A stretch of 64,000 nt of DNA from Humulus lupulus (taxonomy: Eukaryota; Streptophyta; Magnoliopsida; Rosales; Cannabaceae): contig NC_084798.1 in the NCBI RefSeq assembly GCF_963169125.1, positions 199,635,481 to 199,699,480 of the forward strand, given 5' to 3'. The translations under genes were made by a program, and so were the position numbers. Of the stretch, positions 33,986 through 45,775 are shown piece after piece. Below the pieces are notes generated by a model that saw nothing but the letters and a program-made list of their open reading frames with translations, was not told the DNA's origin and made no database searches. The stretch's first letter is position 1, and each line of letters opens with the position of its first letter.

Positions 33986-34568
33986 TTATTTGGTACATTC
34001 TTTCTTCACATGTCCAGGCTTGCCACAAAAGAAACAACCTTTTGATTCCTTCTGTTGTTTCTTTTGCGATGGACCCTTAGCAACTTCATTCTTATATTTT
34101 CTTTTCTTGCCTTTATCCTTAGAGGCACTAGCCAAGTGATCACTTTCAGTCTTATCTTGCTTCAACCTTTCTTCCTCTTGCACAGAGTGGGAAATGAGCT
34201 CATTTAGGTCCATTTCTCTCTTTAACAGCTATAACTGATTTTGAATTGGTTAAACTGTGCAGGAAGCGATACCAAAACCATAAGAACAAGCAAATCCTCA
34301 AAAAACTCGATCTTAAGTGTCTTAAGTTTTGAAGCAATTTGGTACATTTCTATAATGTACTCCCTAACATTTCCTCGACCCTTATACTTCATGGACATCA
34401 AGGAAGCCAGAAGTGAAGTCATTTCAACCTTATCGTTTCTAGCAAAACGTTTCTCCATTGCATCAAGGAAATCCTTGGCCTTAGGGATCTCTTCAGATTT
34501 TGTGCCCATGAAGGCTTCTGGAATGCATTGTTGCATGATATTAGAATGGTCTCATCTCTCAAACTCCA
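33986..34568 (-). pseudogene. gag of copia-2, N-terminus missing
   Basis: 34222-34536 carries the C-terminal capsid-like region (KDFLDAMEKRFARNDKVEM, REYIIEMYQIASKLKTLK). 33986-34213 has DLNELISHSVQEEERLK, a Lys-rich linker and the zinc knuckle CFFCGKPGHVKKEC. Upstream of the first ATG the frame reads MEFER, then a stop, then DHSNIM, so codons exist before the open frame. The N-terminal half of gag is gone, since AT-rich sequence starts at 34570. Confidence 0.8.
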
Positions 34569-34754
34569 TCAATTTATATATGCATATTTACATATATTGA
34601 AACATAAAAATATGCACATAAATACTATCAAGTAATAACATAAGCAGCAATATTATCTTATAATCAAAACTCTAATTTTATAAAAGCCCTAAATTTCTTT
34701 CAACAAAATCATCAAATCTTCAATTAATTCAGCAAAAGTAGCTCTGATATCACT
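34569..34754 (-). other. copia-2 leader with initiator-Met primer site
   Basis: The minus strand right after the LTR end TTCTAACA reads AGTGATATCAGAGCTAC. Its core TGATATCAGAGC differs by one base from the initiator-Met primer site. The rest of the stretch is AT-rich, with no gene. Confidence 0.75.
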
Positions 34755-35237
34755 TGTTAGAATATCTAATGCACTCAAATAACATGAACAAACAATAATC
34801 TCCAACACATAATCCAAAATCATGTCACTATAAATACATATATGAGAAATCCGAAATCATTTGCTAAATTAAAGAAGAATATGGACACAAGAGCGGAATT
34901 ACTAACCTGAAATCATTGTTGGAGATGATACAAAGATGATTGTGATCTTCCAAAAAAGCATTTTTCTCTATGATAGGAAATGAGAGAATACAAGTCATTT
35001 TATTTATTAGGGACCACAATCGTATATATTAACTCATAATAATATCAATTTTAGATATTTATAATTCGACCTCTCATCAAATTATAAATATGACTTATGG
35101 TTTCTACACATTTATTTCATGACATATTAATACCCCATAATACTTATACCATAATTGATCATTTTATTTTGTATCAAACTTTATAATAGCATAATACATT
35201 AATACATATGTGCCTATAATAAGATTTTAATCCAACA
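34755..35237 (-). repeat. 5' LTR of copia-2
   Basis: The inner edge is fixed by the primer site. On the minus strand the LTR starts TGTTGGATTAAAATC and ends GATATTCTAACA (483 bp). The outer edge rests on the TG start, since no second copy exists to compare. No target duplication can be checked because the other end is truncated. Confidence 0.65.
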
Positions 35238-36183
35238 TGGGAAAAAATTTAACCGGTAAACCACCAATAAACAAAAATGATCATATAGAAGGAAATAATA
35301 CCAGCCCTTAACTTGAGAGTTAAATAATCATCATTGACAGATGGTCACTATTAAACTATCATGGCAATCTAATGAGATAAAAGGTTCTCGAAACAAACTC
35401 AAAGAAAATATTGAATTATCTAATATATTCAACACCACCCATATGAATAAAAACAAATAATTATTTTAAAATATATTTTATGTTTTTTTGAGGAATTTTA
35501 GCGTGCACACATTATTTTGGGTGTATCAGTACACTTGTTATGATTTTGAGCATAATTTTTTAGTGTACATTGTAATTATTAATAATTTAAAAATAAGGAA
35601 TAGTTTAAATAATAAATTATATTTATTGTAAAACTAGGTAAATAATCTAAGAAATTAAAAGTGTGTAGAAAGAATTTTATTTATTTGTGGGTAATTTTGT
35701 TTTAAGGTATGTGAAAAAAAATTAAAATTTCTAAATTTTATAGGAATTTAATAATAATTGAAACATATTATTGACACATAACGATGTGTAATTAATCTCA
35801 ATTACAAAATTAAAAATAATATTGTACTCACTTAAAAGTATTTATAATTAAAATTTGATACCCATCATTATAATACAGATATATATGTCGTTTTAATGTG
35901 TATCTAGCATATATAGAAAAAGTAACGTGGTAGGAAAAACTACACAAAACGAAGACCATTTCACTCGTGGAGTCGTGGTAGACAACTCAAGACCTATCAT
36001 CTATTACATTTTACAAGCTAATTGAAGAAGAAGTGTGAAAAATTATATCATAATTTCGTTAAAAAAATATATATCATAACCATTAATTATATAATGAGGG
36101 CATTGTGGTCCATGTACGTAATTATTAAATTAAACTAGTTATGTAACTATCTAAAATTAAATAAATAATATAAAACTTGTTTA
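35238..36183. other. AT-rich intergenic sequence, no gene seen
   Basis: Nothing in either strand resembles a known protein. GTGCACACATTATTTTGGGT at about 35504 may belong to an old MITE, but I find no matching inverted end. Confidence 0.4.
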
Positions 36184-36440
36184 GGGTCTTTGTCGGACGC
36201 TATAACAAATTTATTGTCTAATTTTTTAGAAGTATCTTTGATTCATGATCGTCATACAGGTAATGAAGTTGCTCATGGATTGACAATGCATATTATTATG
36301 ATGGATGATAAACTTGTTTATCTAGAAGATTTTCCTACTTTTTTCCTAGCGATTTAGATTTTTAAGTTGTACGACATTATGATATTTTTTTCAATGAATA
36401 AATTTCATTGCTACAAAAAATAAAATTAAAACAAATATAA
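36184..36440 (+). pseudogene. RNase H-like tail of a LINE-type element
   Basis: The frame reads GSLSDAITNLLSNFLEVSLI, then HTGNEVAHGLT and VYLEDFPTFF, with a stop at 36355-36357. This matches the C-terminal RNase H-like (RVT_3) domain of plant non-LTR reverse transcriptases, where a GN-x-VAH-x-LA motif and a final DFP or DPP block are usual. The following 80 bases end in an A-rich tail (about 36411-36440). A 5'-truncated LINE is the simplest reading. A host RNase H-like gene fragment is possible. Confidence 0.5.
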
Positions 36441-37772
36441 AATTTGGTCTTTATCAAAGAATACTAATCATAGCCCAAGAGTAAAATAGGTTGAGAAATT
36501 TACATAAATATACTAAAATTTCATTTAATTTCTATATATGTGGGCAAAAATGATATGCCACAAAATATGTCGAAATTACCAAAAAAAAAAAAGTTAAAAT
36601 GTAAAACTTCAACAAACTATAAAAGTCGATTACCATAAAAAAAAAAATCACAAATATATTCACAAATTCATGCAAAATACAAACACGAAAAAAAAAATTG
36701 GTTGTCGATCAGAAAAAAATAAAATCAAAAGTCAATTCTGATTTTTTCTAACATTAAGATTACATACTACAAATTTCACAAATCAAATCAAGAATAATCA
36801 ACATGCGGCAAGAGTAGCAATTTTTCTTCTCCTTCTTCTTCTTGCTTGTTTTCAAATCTGATTTTTTTTCTTCCAAATTTGGCCAAGTAACTAGTTTCCT
36901 TAGATCTTCTTCTTCTTGGTAGTTTTCAAATTTGACTTTTGTGTTTTCACATCTGTTTTTTTTTACTTCAGATATGGTTAAGTAGTCAATTACCGTCTTC
37001 GATTTTCTTCTTCTTCTTTTTCTTCAAGGTTTCATATATTTTTTTTTACTAAATCTGATTTGTTTTTTAAATATGGCTAAGTAACTTGTTCCTTTCTTCA
37101 ATCTTATTCTTCTTCTTGGTTTTTTTCAGATCTGTCTTTTTTTTAGATCTACTTAAGTAACAAATTACCTTTGTCAATCTTCTTCTTGGTTGTTTTCATA
37201 TGTGATTTTTCTTTTTAGATGTAGTTTTTCTTTTAATATTACAATTATGGTGGTTTTATACATTTGATTTAAAAAACTTTTGTGTACATTTAATTACACA
37301 TGTTCCGTTTATACATAACATATTTTTTATATATTATGATTTTAAAAAAAAAAACGGTACCTTATAATATTACAAAACATAACATTTTTTTCACGTATAT
37401 ATATGGAAGGCTTCTCAACGGTTACCACCCATAGATGGGTACTAACAATTATGATGATGTGGAAACATAGTGAGTTGGTATAGCAAGTCACCAACAAGTA
37501 AATATTTTTTTTCTACATTAATTTCGAATTTAATTTTTTTTTGCCATAATTAATGGTGTTTCCAACCAATAAGAAACATTAGCTATATTTAGAAATTGAC
37601 ATGTATTTGAAAAATGAAAAGTTTACAATATTATATTTTCATAATAAATACACGTTTTTCATCAGGCAACCCTTCCAAAAATTTGAAAAAATCAAAATTT
37701 ATTTTTAGAAATATTAATTAACAACTATAAATATGGACCATTGATCTTAATCCAATAGCTAATATATATATC
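36441..37772. repeat. AT-rich region with CTT-rich imperfect repeats
   Basis: About 36830-37220 consists of three to four diverged units of roughly 110-120 bp that join a CTTCTTCTTGG run, TTTTCAAATCTGATT and GATATGGCTAAGTAACTAGT. Similar wording recurs at 53340-53560. The rest is AT-rich with poly-A and poly-T runs; no gene seen. CTATAAATATGG (about 37726-37737) is a good TATA box shortly before the Tat-2 insertion. Confidence 0.5.
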
Positions 37773-37777
37773 ATTTC

Positions 37778-38540
37778 TGTACGCCCTGATTTTCCACGGG
37801 CTGATTAGCAGGCCGAGCTTCGGACTAATCATGGTTAGTCCATAAGCATCCCCCAGGTCGGAGGTCCTGTCTTGAGGTCGCCCCCCATTAGCTCGAGGAA
37901 TCCTCAAGGACTCACCAAGAGACCCAAGACTGAAGCAAGGAATCGGAAGGCCGAAGGTCGGGTCAGATGCACAGCTAGTGGTACGAGCTAGATATGGAGG
38001 CTACGGCCCCTTGTAAAGTCAACACACGCAAGATAAACGTGCATATATCTGACATCACGTGTCCGATATTTCCCTGACTTCTCGGACACGCTGCAGGAAC
38101 GTGCGCATTCAGACACCCACGGCTGGGTTGGGCCGTGCGGCCCATTATCTCCTTACCTATCGATTTGACCATACTTACGTGTCAGGTTTAGGAATTAATC
38201 ATGAATGTCACAGAGTTGATATGAAAAATAAGAAGGTCACGGGATGACCTCCTTACCAACTTCCAGGTGCCTTCTCCTATAAATATGGAGACCCTGAGAG
38301 TTGATAAGGGTTGGAAAACAATAGTCTCTAGAAAGATATACTTTGTAACCAAATACCTAGAATATATCAATAATATTGACTAGTGGAGTAGAAGGATTTT
38401 AACCTTTGAACCACTTAAAAACATGCCTTGAGTCACCTATTTCATCCTCTAAGATCTTATATCTGTTACGGTTCTACATTCAGCACTATTCCCCTTCTCT
38501 CCTTCTCTTAATTACCTGTTGGCGAAGAACCGCATCAACA
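37778..38540 (+). repeat. 5' LTR of Tat-2
   Basis: Starts TGTACGCCCTGATTTTCCAC and ends CCGCATCAACA. CTATAAATATGGAG (38278-38291) is a likely TATA box for gag-pol transcription. Confidence 0.95.
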
Positions 38541-38562
38541 GTTTTGTGCTTTCATTGAGAGC
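38541..38562 (+). other. putative primer-binding site of Tat-2
   Basis: GTTTTGTGCTTTCATTGAGA followed by GC directly follows the LTR. It matches the Tat-1 site (8236-8257) except for one base. The donor tRNA was not identified. Confidence 0.55.
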
Positions 38563-38595
38563 AAGTTCGATTAGTGCTGCTACAAACATCCAACT

Positions 38596-41070
38596 ATGGT
38601 GACTACTCGATCCAGGCATGGCAACGAGATAGAACAACATGATGGGCAGGAGGCTCATCATACCGCCATCCCTGATGAACAAATTCCTGAAGTCCAGCAG
38701 CGGCCAGGAAAGCAGCCGGCGGGCCAAGACGATACTGGTAGTTCGGCGCCCCGGCCACCTAATCCGAACCCGTGTTATTATACTGCAGTGGAGATGGAGA
38801 ACGCTCAGCTGAGGGGCCAGTTAGCAACTGCTAGTCGACAAATCCAGGATATCCTGGCCCGATTACCCCCTCTCACAACCAACGTTAACATTGGAGAGAG
38901 GCAAGGTGAGGCTCCTAAGTCTCGCCAGGGTAGTCGGTCCAGGCATAGCCGTTCGGATAGACTTCCAGCAACCAACTCCACCCCTTCATCGCACCATCGA
39001 GACGCAAACTTTGGGGAAATGCCTGGGACCAGACAACAGCAATACACCCGTTCGGTTAGGACGTCGACTCCTAGTTCTCAACCATCCACGAGGACGCCCA
39101 GGAGAGCTCGAGGAAATTCCCGGAGGAGATCCGAGGAGGGCCCAAGACGTCAGCCCGTCCCCGAAGATCGTCCTGCGCCTCGTCCAGATCGCCCGGCGCG
39201 GGACCAGCAAGCTGGCAGGGCCAAAAGGCCCCCACCAAATTTGATCCATCCAGACGGAACCAGGATCGCTTCTCCCATCAGGCATCCTCCTTCTCCGATC
39301 AAATATCCGTCCCCTCCTCAGCCCGTCCGAGACATCCCAGCTTACGGGAGTAGTAGGAGAAACCCACCATCAGCGGGACCTTCCTGGCGTAGCAGGGCAC
39401 CGGAAGAAAGCCCAGGTCCTCACCACCAAAGACGGACTCCAAGTCTATCCAGCAGGAGTCATTGGACCGGTAGTCGCCAGAGTGATCTCTCTGGAGGAGA
39501 CCTACGTCAGCGACTAAGTTCGGCACAAAGCCACCAGACCACCAGGGAGGCGATCTTCGAGATCACCTCAACTCTCACAGAGAGGATCGGGCTAGAGATG
39601 GTGGTCAGGCTCGCTCGAGGGGGGCCCGATCCGAAGTACGTAACGGAGGGAATGTCCTAAATAACCTATCTCAAGATAGGAGGGGCAATAACCCACCTAA
39701 TATTTACAATGGATCCGGAGCTGTTGAACAGCCCTGGAATAACCAAGGATCTCAGGATCAAACCCTCGAGCGCCTCACTCAGATGGAGGAACTGATGAGG
39801 AAGCTCCTGTCAGAAAAGGAAAAAGACGAATATGATTCGGGAGACGAGATGGAACTCTTCACCCCCAACATAGCAGCGACGGCATACCCATCTAGTTTCC
39901 GTATGCCTTACTTATCAAAGTTCAACGGGGACGGAGATCCGTCGGACCATTTAGGGATGTTCAACACCCTAATGATGGCCCATAACATTGGCTCAGAGCT
40001 GAGATGCTTGATTTTCCCTTCCACACTGACCGGACCTGCCAGACAGTGGTTCAAGCAAAGTAAAAGATAGTCAATCAGCTCCTGGAAGACCTTCTCAGCT
40101 GACTTCAAAAGGGCATTCCGCGCCTCCCAGGCCGCCCGTGTTCAGGCTGACTCCCTGGCCAATGTGAGACAGCAGCCCGGTGAGACGCTGAAGGCCTACC
40201 TGAGTAGATTCGCGAACTTTGCTGACCGAGCTAGGGACGCGGATGATAGCTCCAAGCTCATGGCCATGAGAACCGGAATCCTTGTCGGAGGAGACCTATG
40301 GAAGGATATACAGAGGAAGGGAGTCAGCTCGGTTAACGAATTCCTTAACAGAGCCCAAGAATGGATAAACTTGGAAGAAGCAGAAGCCTCAGCCGCAGGA
40401 ACCAGCCAGGTCCCCGAGCAGCCCGCTGGAGTAGGGACGGAGGTCGTGGCAGCGACCCCAGGCGTCATACAGAACAACCAGCCGGGTGGAGGCAAAAGAA
40501 AGGGGAATGGCGAAAACAATCAGCACGGCCAAAAGAAGAATAAGTCTGTACACAAGTTTAAGCCCGTGTTCGCGACATATACCGTACTCACCCAGTCCAG
40601 GGAAAGTATCTTCCTGGCCAACTCTACTCGGGTCCTCTGGAAGAGGCCGGAACCATTGAAACACCACAAGGGAAAGAGAGACACTTCCAAGTTCTGCCGT
40701 TTTCATAACGACGTCGGCCACAATACCGACGATTGCAGGCATCTCAAATATGAGATAGAGACTCTCATCCGAGCTGGACCCTTGGCTCAATACTCACATA
40801 ACAGGGTCCCAGCGAGTCGGCCTGCCCTAGACGTCCCAGCCAGTCAGCCCGGGACTTGGATAGATCAGGACGTCCCTCCTCCCGTGATCGGAGGAGAGAT
40901 ATCCACCATCTCTGGAGGACCGCATATGGCTGGCACGAGCAGAGGCGCCCAGAAGAGATACGTGAATGAACTAAAAGCTCACAACGGAGTGGAGTTCATC
41001 CCGGAGCAGCGTCAGTCAAAGCAGCAACGATTAGAGAAGCAACCAATCACTTTTACGGAGGAAGATGCAG
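38596..41070 (+). pseudogene. gag of Tat-2
   Basis: The first open frame (38596-39660, 354 codons from MVTTRSRHGNEIEQHDG) is an Arg/Ser/Pro-rich low-complexity N-terminus. A frameshift near 39500-39550 moves the true frame, because the alternative frame there reads GDLRDHLNSHREDRARD and continues into LERLTQMEELMRKLLSEKE. The capsid domain follows (PYLSKFNGDGDPSDHLGMF, LTGPARQWF), is cut by a stop at 40068-40070, and resumes (GETLKAYLSRFANFADRA, EFLNRAQEWINLEEA). A zinc-finger-like CRFHNDVGHNTDDCRHLK lies near 40696-40748. One frameshift and at least one stop make it non-functional. Confidence 0.85.
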
Positions 41071-41660
41071 GCCATGTCCAGCTCCCTCACAATGATCCCT
41101 TGGTTGTAACAGTCCAGCTCGCCAATCGGAAAGTGAGAAGGGTGCTGTTGGACAATGGGAGTTCGGTGAACCTTTTATTCTGATCACCCTTAGAGAAGAT
41201 GGGTCTGACTGTCGCCGATCTAAAGGCAACCTCCATGATGCTGTATGGCTTTTCGAGAGAAGGATCGGCAGCGATAGGGACGATCGAGCTGGTGATCACC
41301 CTAGGAGAAGAATCTCGGACAGTCTCTAAACTACTTGAGTTCGTGGTCATTGACTGCTCCGCGGCCTACAACGCCATTTTGGGCCAACCTACACTCATAG
41401 CTTTCGAGGCTATCACTTCCATTCGACACCTCGCCATGAAATTCCCCACTTCAACAGGAATCTGCACCATCAAGGGCGATCAGCTCGCTGCCAGGGAATA
41501 CTACAGCATTTCCATGAAGGGAAAATCTAAACCCGGGCAGTTGGCTATGGCCATTCTGAGTGAAGAGGAATCCCAGGAGCCCCTGGCAGCTCCTGAGATT
41601 GAAAAACCTCAAAACGCCAAAGGGGAAAGTGTCGCCCTTAGTGAGGACATTGACCCCTGA
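41071..41660 (+). pseudogene. aspartic protease of Tat-2
   Basis: The motif VLLDNGSSVNLLF has Asn where D-T-G or D-S-G is classical; D-N-G and D-G-G variants are common in Tat and Athila proteases. A stop (41182-41184) follows LLF. The frame then continues GLTVADLKATSMMLYGFSR and FVVIDCSAAYNAILGQPTLI, the flap and C-terminal parts of the family. The region to 41660 is a linker toward reverse transcriptase. Confidence 0.85.
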
Positions 41661-43150
41661 ATAGGCGAAGACAGGTCCGAGCCCCAGGCTATTGAGGAGC
41701 TCGAGGAGGTGAACCTTGATCCACAAAATCCATCACGGACGGTCAAGCTCGGGAAAAACCTCTGTAGCAAGAGGAAGACGGAGCTGATTACGTTTCTCCG
41801 GGCCAACTTAGATGTATTCGCATGGTCGCACGAAGACATGGTAGGGATCAGCCCGAGTGTCATCATGCACACGCTCCATCTGGACAAAAGCGTTCCTGCC
41901 AAGTCTCAGAAGCAAAGACGTCTAGGAACAACCCGAGCTGAAGCCCTCGAAGAAGAAGTGGCCCGACTCAAAAAATGTGGTTTCATCTGTGAAGCCAATT
42001 TCCTATTTGGGTCGCCAACCCCGTGCTAGTTCCAAAGCCCAACGGGAAATGGAGGACCTACGTTGATTTCTCCGATCTGAATAAAGCCTGCCCCAAGGAT
42101 TGTTTTCCACTACCAATGATCGATCAGCTGGTGGTAGCCACGGCGGGACACGAGCTCATGTCCTTTATGGATGCGTACTCAGGGTACAATCAGATCGTGA
42201 TGAATCTAGCGGACCAAGAACACACCAGCTTCATGACCCCGACTAATGTCTATTGCTACAAGGTCATGTCGTTCGGTCTGAAGAACGCCGGAGCTACCTA
42301 CCAAAGGCTAGTAAACAGAATGTTCGCGGACCAGATCGGAAAAAACATGGAAGTGTATGTCGATGACATGCTAGTGAAGTCAAAGACTGCCGACAACCAT
42401 GTTTCCGACCTGGAAGAATGTTTTAAAATACTACGAGAATATGGCATGAAGCTTAATCCCCAGAAGTGTACTTTTGGTGTCACATCCGGGAAATTCCTGG
42501 GGTTCATAGTTAATACCCGAGGAATCGAAGCAAACCCCGACAAGATCAGGTCACTGCTCGAGCTTCCTTCGCCTAGGTCGCGAAAAGATGTCCAGGGCCT
42601 GACAGGAACAGTGGCCGCACTGAACCGGTTTATTTCCAAGTTAACTGATAAGTGTTTGCCCTTCTACAACCTGCTCCGCGGAAACAAGAAGTTTGAATGG
42701 ACGATAGAATGCGAAAGCGCATTCCTCGACCTGAAGGCGCATCTGGCTGAACCGCCCGTGCTATCCAAGCCCAAGGCAGGAGAGCCTCTTTTCCTCTACC
42801 TGGTCGTCACTGAGGACGCGGCTAGCGCCGTACTAGTACAAGAAGAGGACCAAGTTCAGAAGCCAGTCTATTACATCAGCAAGAGACTCCTCGGGGCAAA
42901 ATCATGATACCCACTGATGGAAAAACTGGCATACTGCCTAATCACGGCCTCGCGAAAGCTCAGGCCGTACTTCCAATCTCACTCGATACACGTCATGACC
43001 GATCAACCTTTAAGGCAGGTTTTGCAAAAGCCTGAAGCATCGGGACGTTTGTTAAAGTGGGCGGTTGAACTCAGTCAGTTCGAGATTTTCTATACACCGC
43101 GAACTGCCATAAAGAGTCAGGCCTTGGCCGACTTTGTGGCAGAATGCGCG
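41661..43150 (+). pseudogene. reverse transcriptase and first RNase H of Tat-2
   Basis: 41709-42029 holds DVFAWSHEDMVGISPSVI and EVARLKKCGFI. A frameshift near 42000-42025 leads to 42023-42907 with VPKPNGKWRTYVDFSDLNKA, FMDAYSGYNQI, SFGLKNAGATYQRLVNRMF and the catalytic YVDDMLVKSK. A stop at 42905-42907 lies within the RNase H region, which continues YPLMEKLAYCLITASRKLRP, YFQSHSIHVMTDQPLRQVL and FVAEC near 43145. Apart from that shift and stop the domain is complete. Confidence 0.9.
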
Positions 43151-43609
43151 GGATTCCAGGAGAATCCAGCGGAGGACTCATCCCAGCTCACCTCGCCCCA
43201 ATCGTTATGGAAGATCTTTGTAGACGGTTCATCCAACGAAAATGGCTCCGGGGCCGGAATCATTCTGATATCCCCCGAGGGACATAGGTTCCACTCAGCG
43301 CTAAGGTTCGGGTTCAAGGCCTCCAACAACGAGGCGGAATACGAAGCTTTGCTGGCCGGCCTAAGGATAGCCCGGGAGTTAAAGGCGAGCTCCGTCCAGT
43401 GCTTCAGTGACTCCCAGCTCGTGGTTAACCAGGTCTTGGGCGAATATCAAGCACGAGGACCCAAGATGGCCGCCTATCTGGCGGAGGTAAAAGACGAGCT
43501 GTCCGCATTTGAGCAAGGATCGATCGAACAAATACCTTGAGAACAGAACACCAATGCAGATGCTCTTGCCAAGCTCGCCACCTCGGGAGAGACAGAGACC
43601 CTAGGGCTG
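43151..43609 (+). pseudogene. second, archaeal-type RNase H of Tat-2
   Basis: WKIFVDGSSNENGSGAGIIL, NNEAEYEALLAGLRIA, QCFSDSQLVVNQVLGEY and NTNADALAKLAT supply the four acidic catalytic positions (D, E, D, D) of an RNase H fold. A second RNase H between the first one and integrase is known from the Tat lineage. A stop at 43538-43540 follows IEQIP, just before the last motif. Confidence 0.9.
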
Positions 43610-44914
43610 GTGCCAATAGAATTCTTGGAAAAACCAAGTATAGACGGATATCGGGCAGAGGTTGAGATGATCGACGCCAGGCCGACCTGGATAACCCCCA
43701 TCCTCGAATATCTCGTCGAGGGCAAGCTGCCTGAGGGACGTAACGACGCGCGACGAGTCCTATATCAAGCTCCGAGATATACGACAATCGATGGAGTGTT
43801 GTACCGACGTGGGCACTCTTTAACTCTCCTCCGGTGCGTTCTTCCAAATGAAGCGAAGGCCATCCTGCAGGAAATTCACGAAGGATTCTGCAGAGACCAC
43901 ACTAGGGGGCAGAGCCTGGCCTTAAAAGTTCTCAGGCAAGGGTATTACTGGCCGACTCTGTCCAAAGACTCGACTTCATACGTAAAGAGCTGTGACAAGT
44001 GCCAGCGATTCGCTGCAATTGCCCGAGCTCCTCCAGTCGAGCTGAAAATGATCTCGGCCCCTTGGCCGTTCGCCGTTTGGGGGATAGACTTAGTAGGCGC
44101 CCTGCCTACCGGAAAGGGCGGGGTCCGTTATGCCGTGGTCACAATCGACTACTTCACTAAGTGGGCCGAGGCAGAGCCGTTGGCAACGATCACGTCTAAA
44201 AAGGTGCTTGACTTCGTGATTAAAAGCATCATCTGTCGCTTCGGCCTGCCCAAGAAGATCGTCTCCGATAACGACACTCAGTTCGACAGCGACCTGTTCA
44301 CCGAGTTCTGTGACAGGCATGGAATTGTAAAAAGCTTCTCTTCCGTGGCCTATCCTCAGGCGAACGGCCAGGTCGAGGCTGTCAACAAAACTTTAAAGGC
44401 AAGCCTCAAGAAAAGATTAGATGAAGCAAAGGGAGTCTGGCCGGAACAGCTCCCCCAGGTCCTGTGGGCATACCGGACCTCGCATCGGACTCCTACGGGT
44501 CATACTTCTTTCTCCCTAACCTTCGGGAGTGAAGCAGTCCTCCCCGTGGAAGTTAAGGTTCTGTCGCATAGAGTCCAGTCCTACGACCAAGATCGAAACC
44601 ACGAGCTCCTATGCCATTCCCTAGACCTCATTGATGAAAGGCAAGAGGATTCGCAACTACAGCTCGCCCATTATCAGCAGAAGATCACTCGCTATTTCAA
44701 CTCTAAAGTAAAAAAACGCGCCTTTAGCGTTGGCGACTTGGTCCTAAGGAGAGTTTTCCTGGCTGAAAAAGATCCCAAAGATGGAGTGTTGGGACCAAAC
44801 TGGGAAGGACCATACCAGGTCATCGAAGTCATCAGGGAGGGGACTTATAAGTTAGCCCGACTTGATGGAGGAGCCGTCCCGCGGACTTGGAACGCCATCC
44901 ACTTAAAGAAATAG
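43610..44914 (+). pseudogene. integrase of Tat-2, open over 434 codons
   Basis: The zinc-binding HHCC region is HEGFCRDH plus CDKCQRF. The catalytic core has WGIDLVGALPTGKGG (first Asp), KKIVSDNDTQFDSD (second Asp) and YPQANGQVEAVNKTLK (Glu). The C-terminal domain has FSVGDLVLRRVFL and NWEGPYQVIEV, and ends in TWNAIHLKK with TAG at 44912-44914. This is the best preserved coding block in the window. It was probably part of the gag-pol polyprotein, so the first ATG is not a true start. AATAAA at 44962-44967 could end the transcript. Confidence 0.9.
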
Positions 44915-45035
44915 TATCAATGATCCACTTGTAAGGCCTGGAAAGCCACTTTCTATGTATTAATAAAAATCAGCTTTTTACGCATATTTGTAAGTGTAAT
45001 CTTAAAAGTAACCACGAAAGACCATTTCCAAGTTA

Positions 45036-45048
45036 CTTGGGGGGCATA
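45036..45048 (+). other. second polypurine tract of Tat-2, after integrase
   Basis: ACTTGGGGGGCATATG shares the 11-base core CTTGGGGGGCA with the 3' polypurine tract at 49469-49479, and occupies the same place as 6998-7012 in Tat-1. It may prime DNA synthesis internally or be a relic of an earlier 3' end. Confidence 0.6.
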
Positions 45049-45052
45049 TGGT

Positions 45053-45775
45053 ACCTGGATGTAACCAGGTCTCCTTAACAACTTAGGTGTTGATTCTTAT
45101 CGATTGACCGTGGTTTTCTTAAAAACGCGAGATATTGATAAGGGTTAACGCTAACTAAGTCCTATCCTGGTTTTAACCGGGTCATACAAAACTTAGAAGT
45201 TGATTTAAATCTATTTCTCCTTGTTCTTCTTAAAGAGCTCGAGATATGGATAAAAAATTAACACTAACTAAGTTTTCTAAATAAGTTCCTGGTTTTAACC
45301 GGGTCATATAAAACTTAGAAGTTGATTTAAATCTATTTCTCCTTGTTCTTCTTAAAGAGCTCGAGATATGGATAAAAAATTAACACGAACTAAGTTTTCT
45401 AAATAAGTGCCTGGTTTTAACCGGGTCATATAAAACTTAGAAGTTGATTTAAATCTATTTCTCCTTGTTCTTCTTAAAGAGCTCGAGATATGGATAAAAA
45501 ATTAACACGAACTAAGTTTTCTAAATAAGTTCCTGGTTTTAACCGGGTCATATAAAACTTAGAAGTTGATTTAAATCTATTTCTCCTTGTTCTTCTTAAA
45601 GAGCTCGAGATATGGATAAAAAATTAACACGAACTAAGTTTTCTAAATAAGTTCCTAGTTTTAACTGGGTCATAAAACTTAGAAGTTGATGTAAATCTAT
45701 TTATCGCTGTTCTTTTCACAGAGCTCGAGATATAAATAGCGGTTAACACGAACTAAGTTCATCAAAAAGATATAT
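45053..45775 (+). repeat. 122-bp tandem repeats of Tat-2
   Basis: Five units start at 45166, 45288, 45410, 45532 and 45654, spaced exactly 122 bp. A diverged sixth unit precedes them (about 45053-45165). Units 2 to 4 are almost identical, so the array expanded recently. Each begins CCTGGTTTTAACCGGG, an imperfect inverted repeat, and contains AACTTAG and GAGCTCGAGATATGG. Confidence 0.95.

Larger units (their letters stand above)
30961..35237 (-). mobile_element. truncated Ty1/copia element copia-2
   Basis: Reading leftward on the minus strand: 5' LTR (34755-35237), primer site (34738-34753), gag lacking its N-terminus, protease, integrase, reverse transcriptase and RNase H. It breaks off at 30961, so the end of RNase H, the polypurine tract and the 3' LTR are missing. 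It is a different family from copia-1. Reverse transcriptase has lost the segment carrying its catalytic box, so the element cannot be autonomous. Confidence 0.85.

Noticed and set aside
36411..36440. Independent poly-A signal or gene end
   Set aside because: Better explained as the A-rich tail of a LINE fragment.
38805..39526. Several long frames opposite and overlapping Tat-2 gag
   Set aside because: Shadows of the Arg/Ser/Pro-rich gag N-terminus; none has a motif or a matching frame elsewhere.
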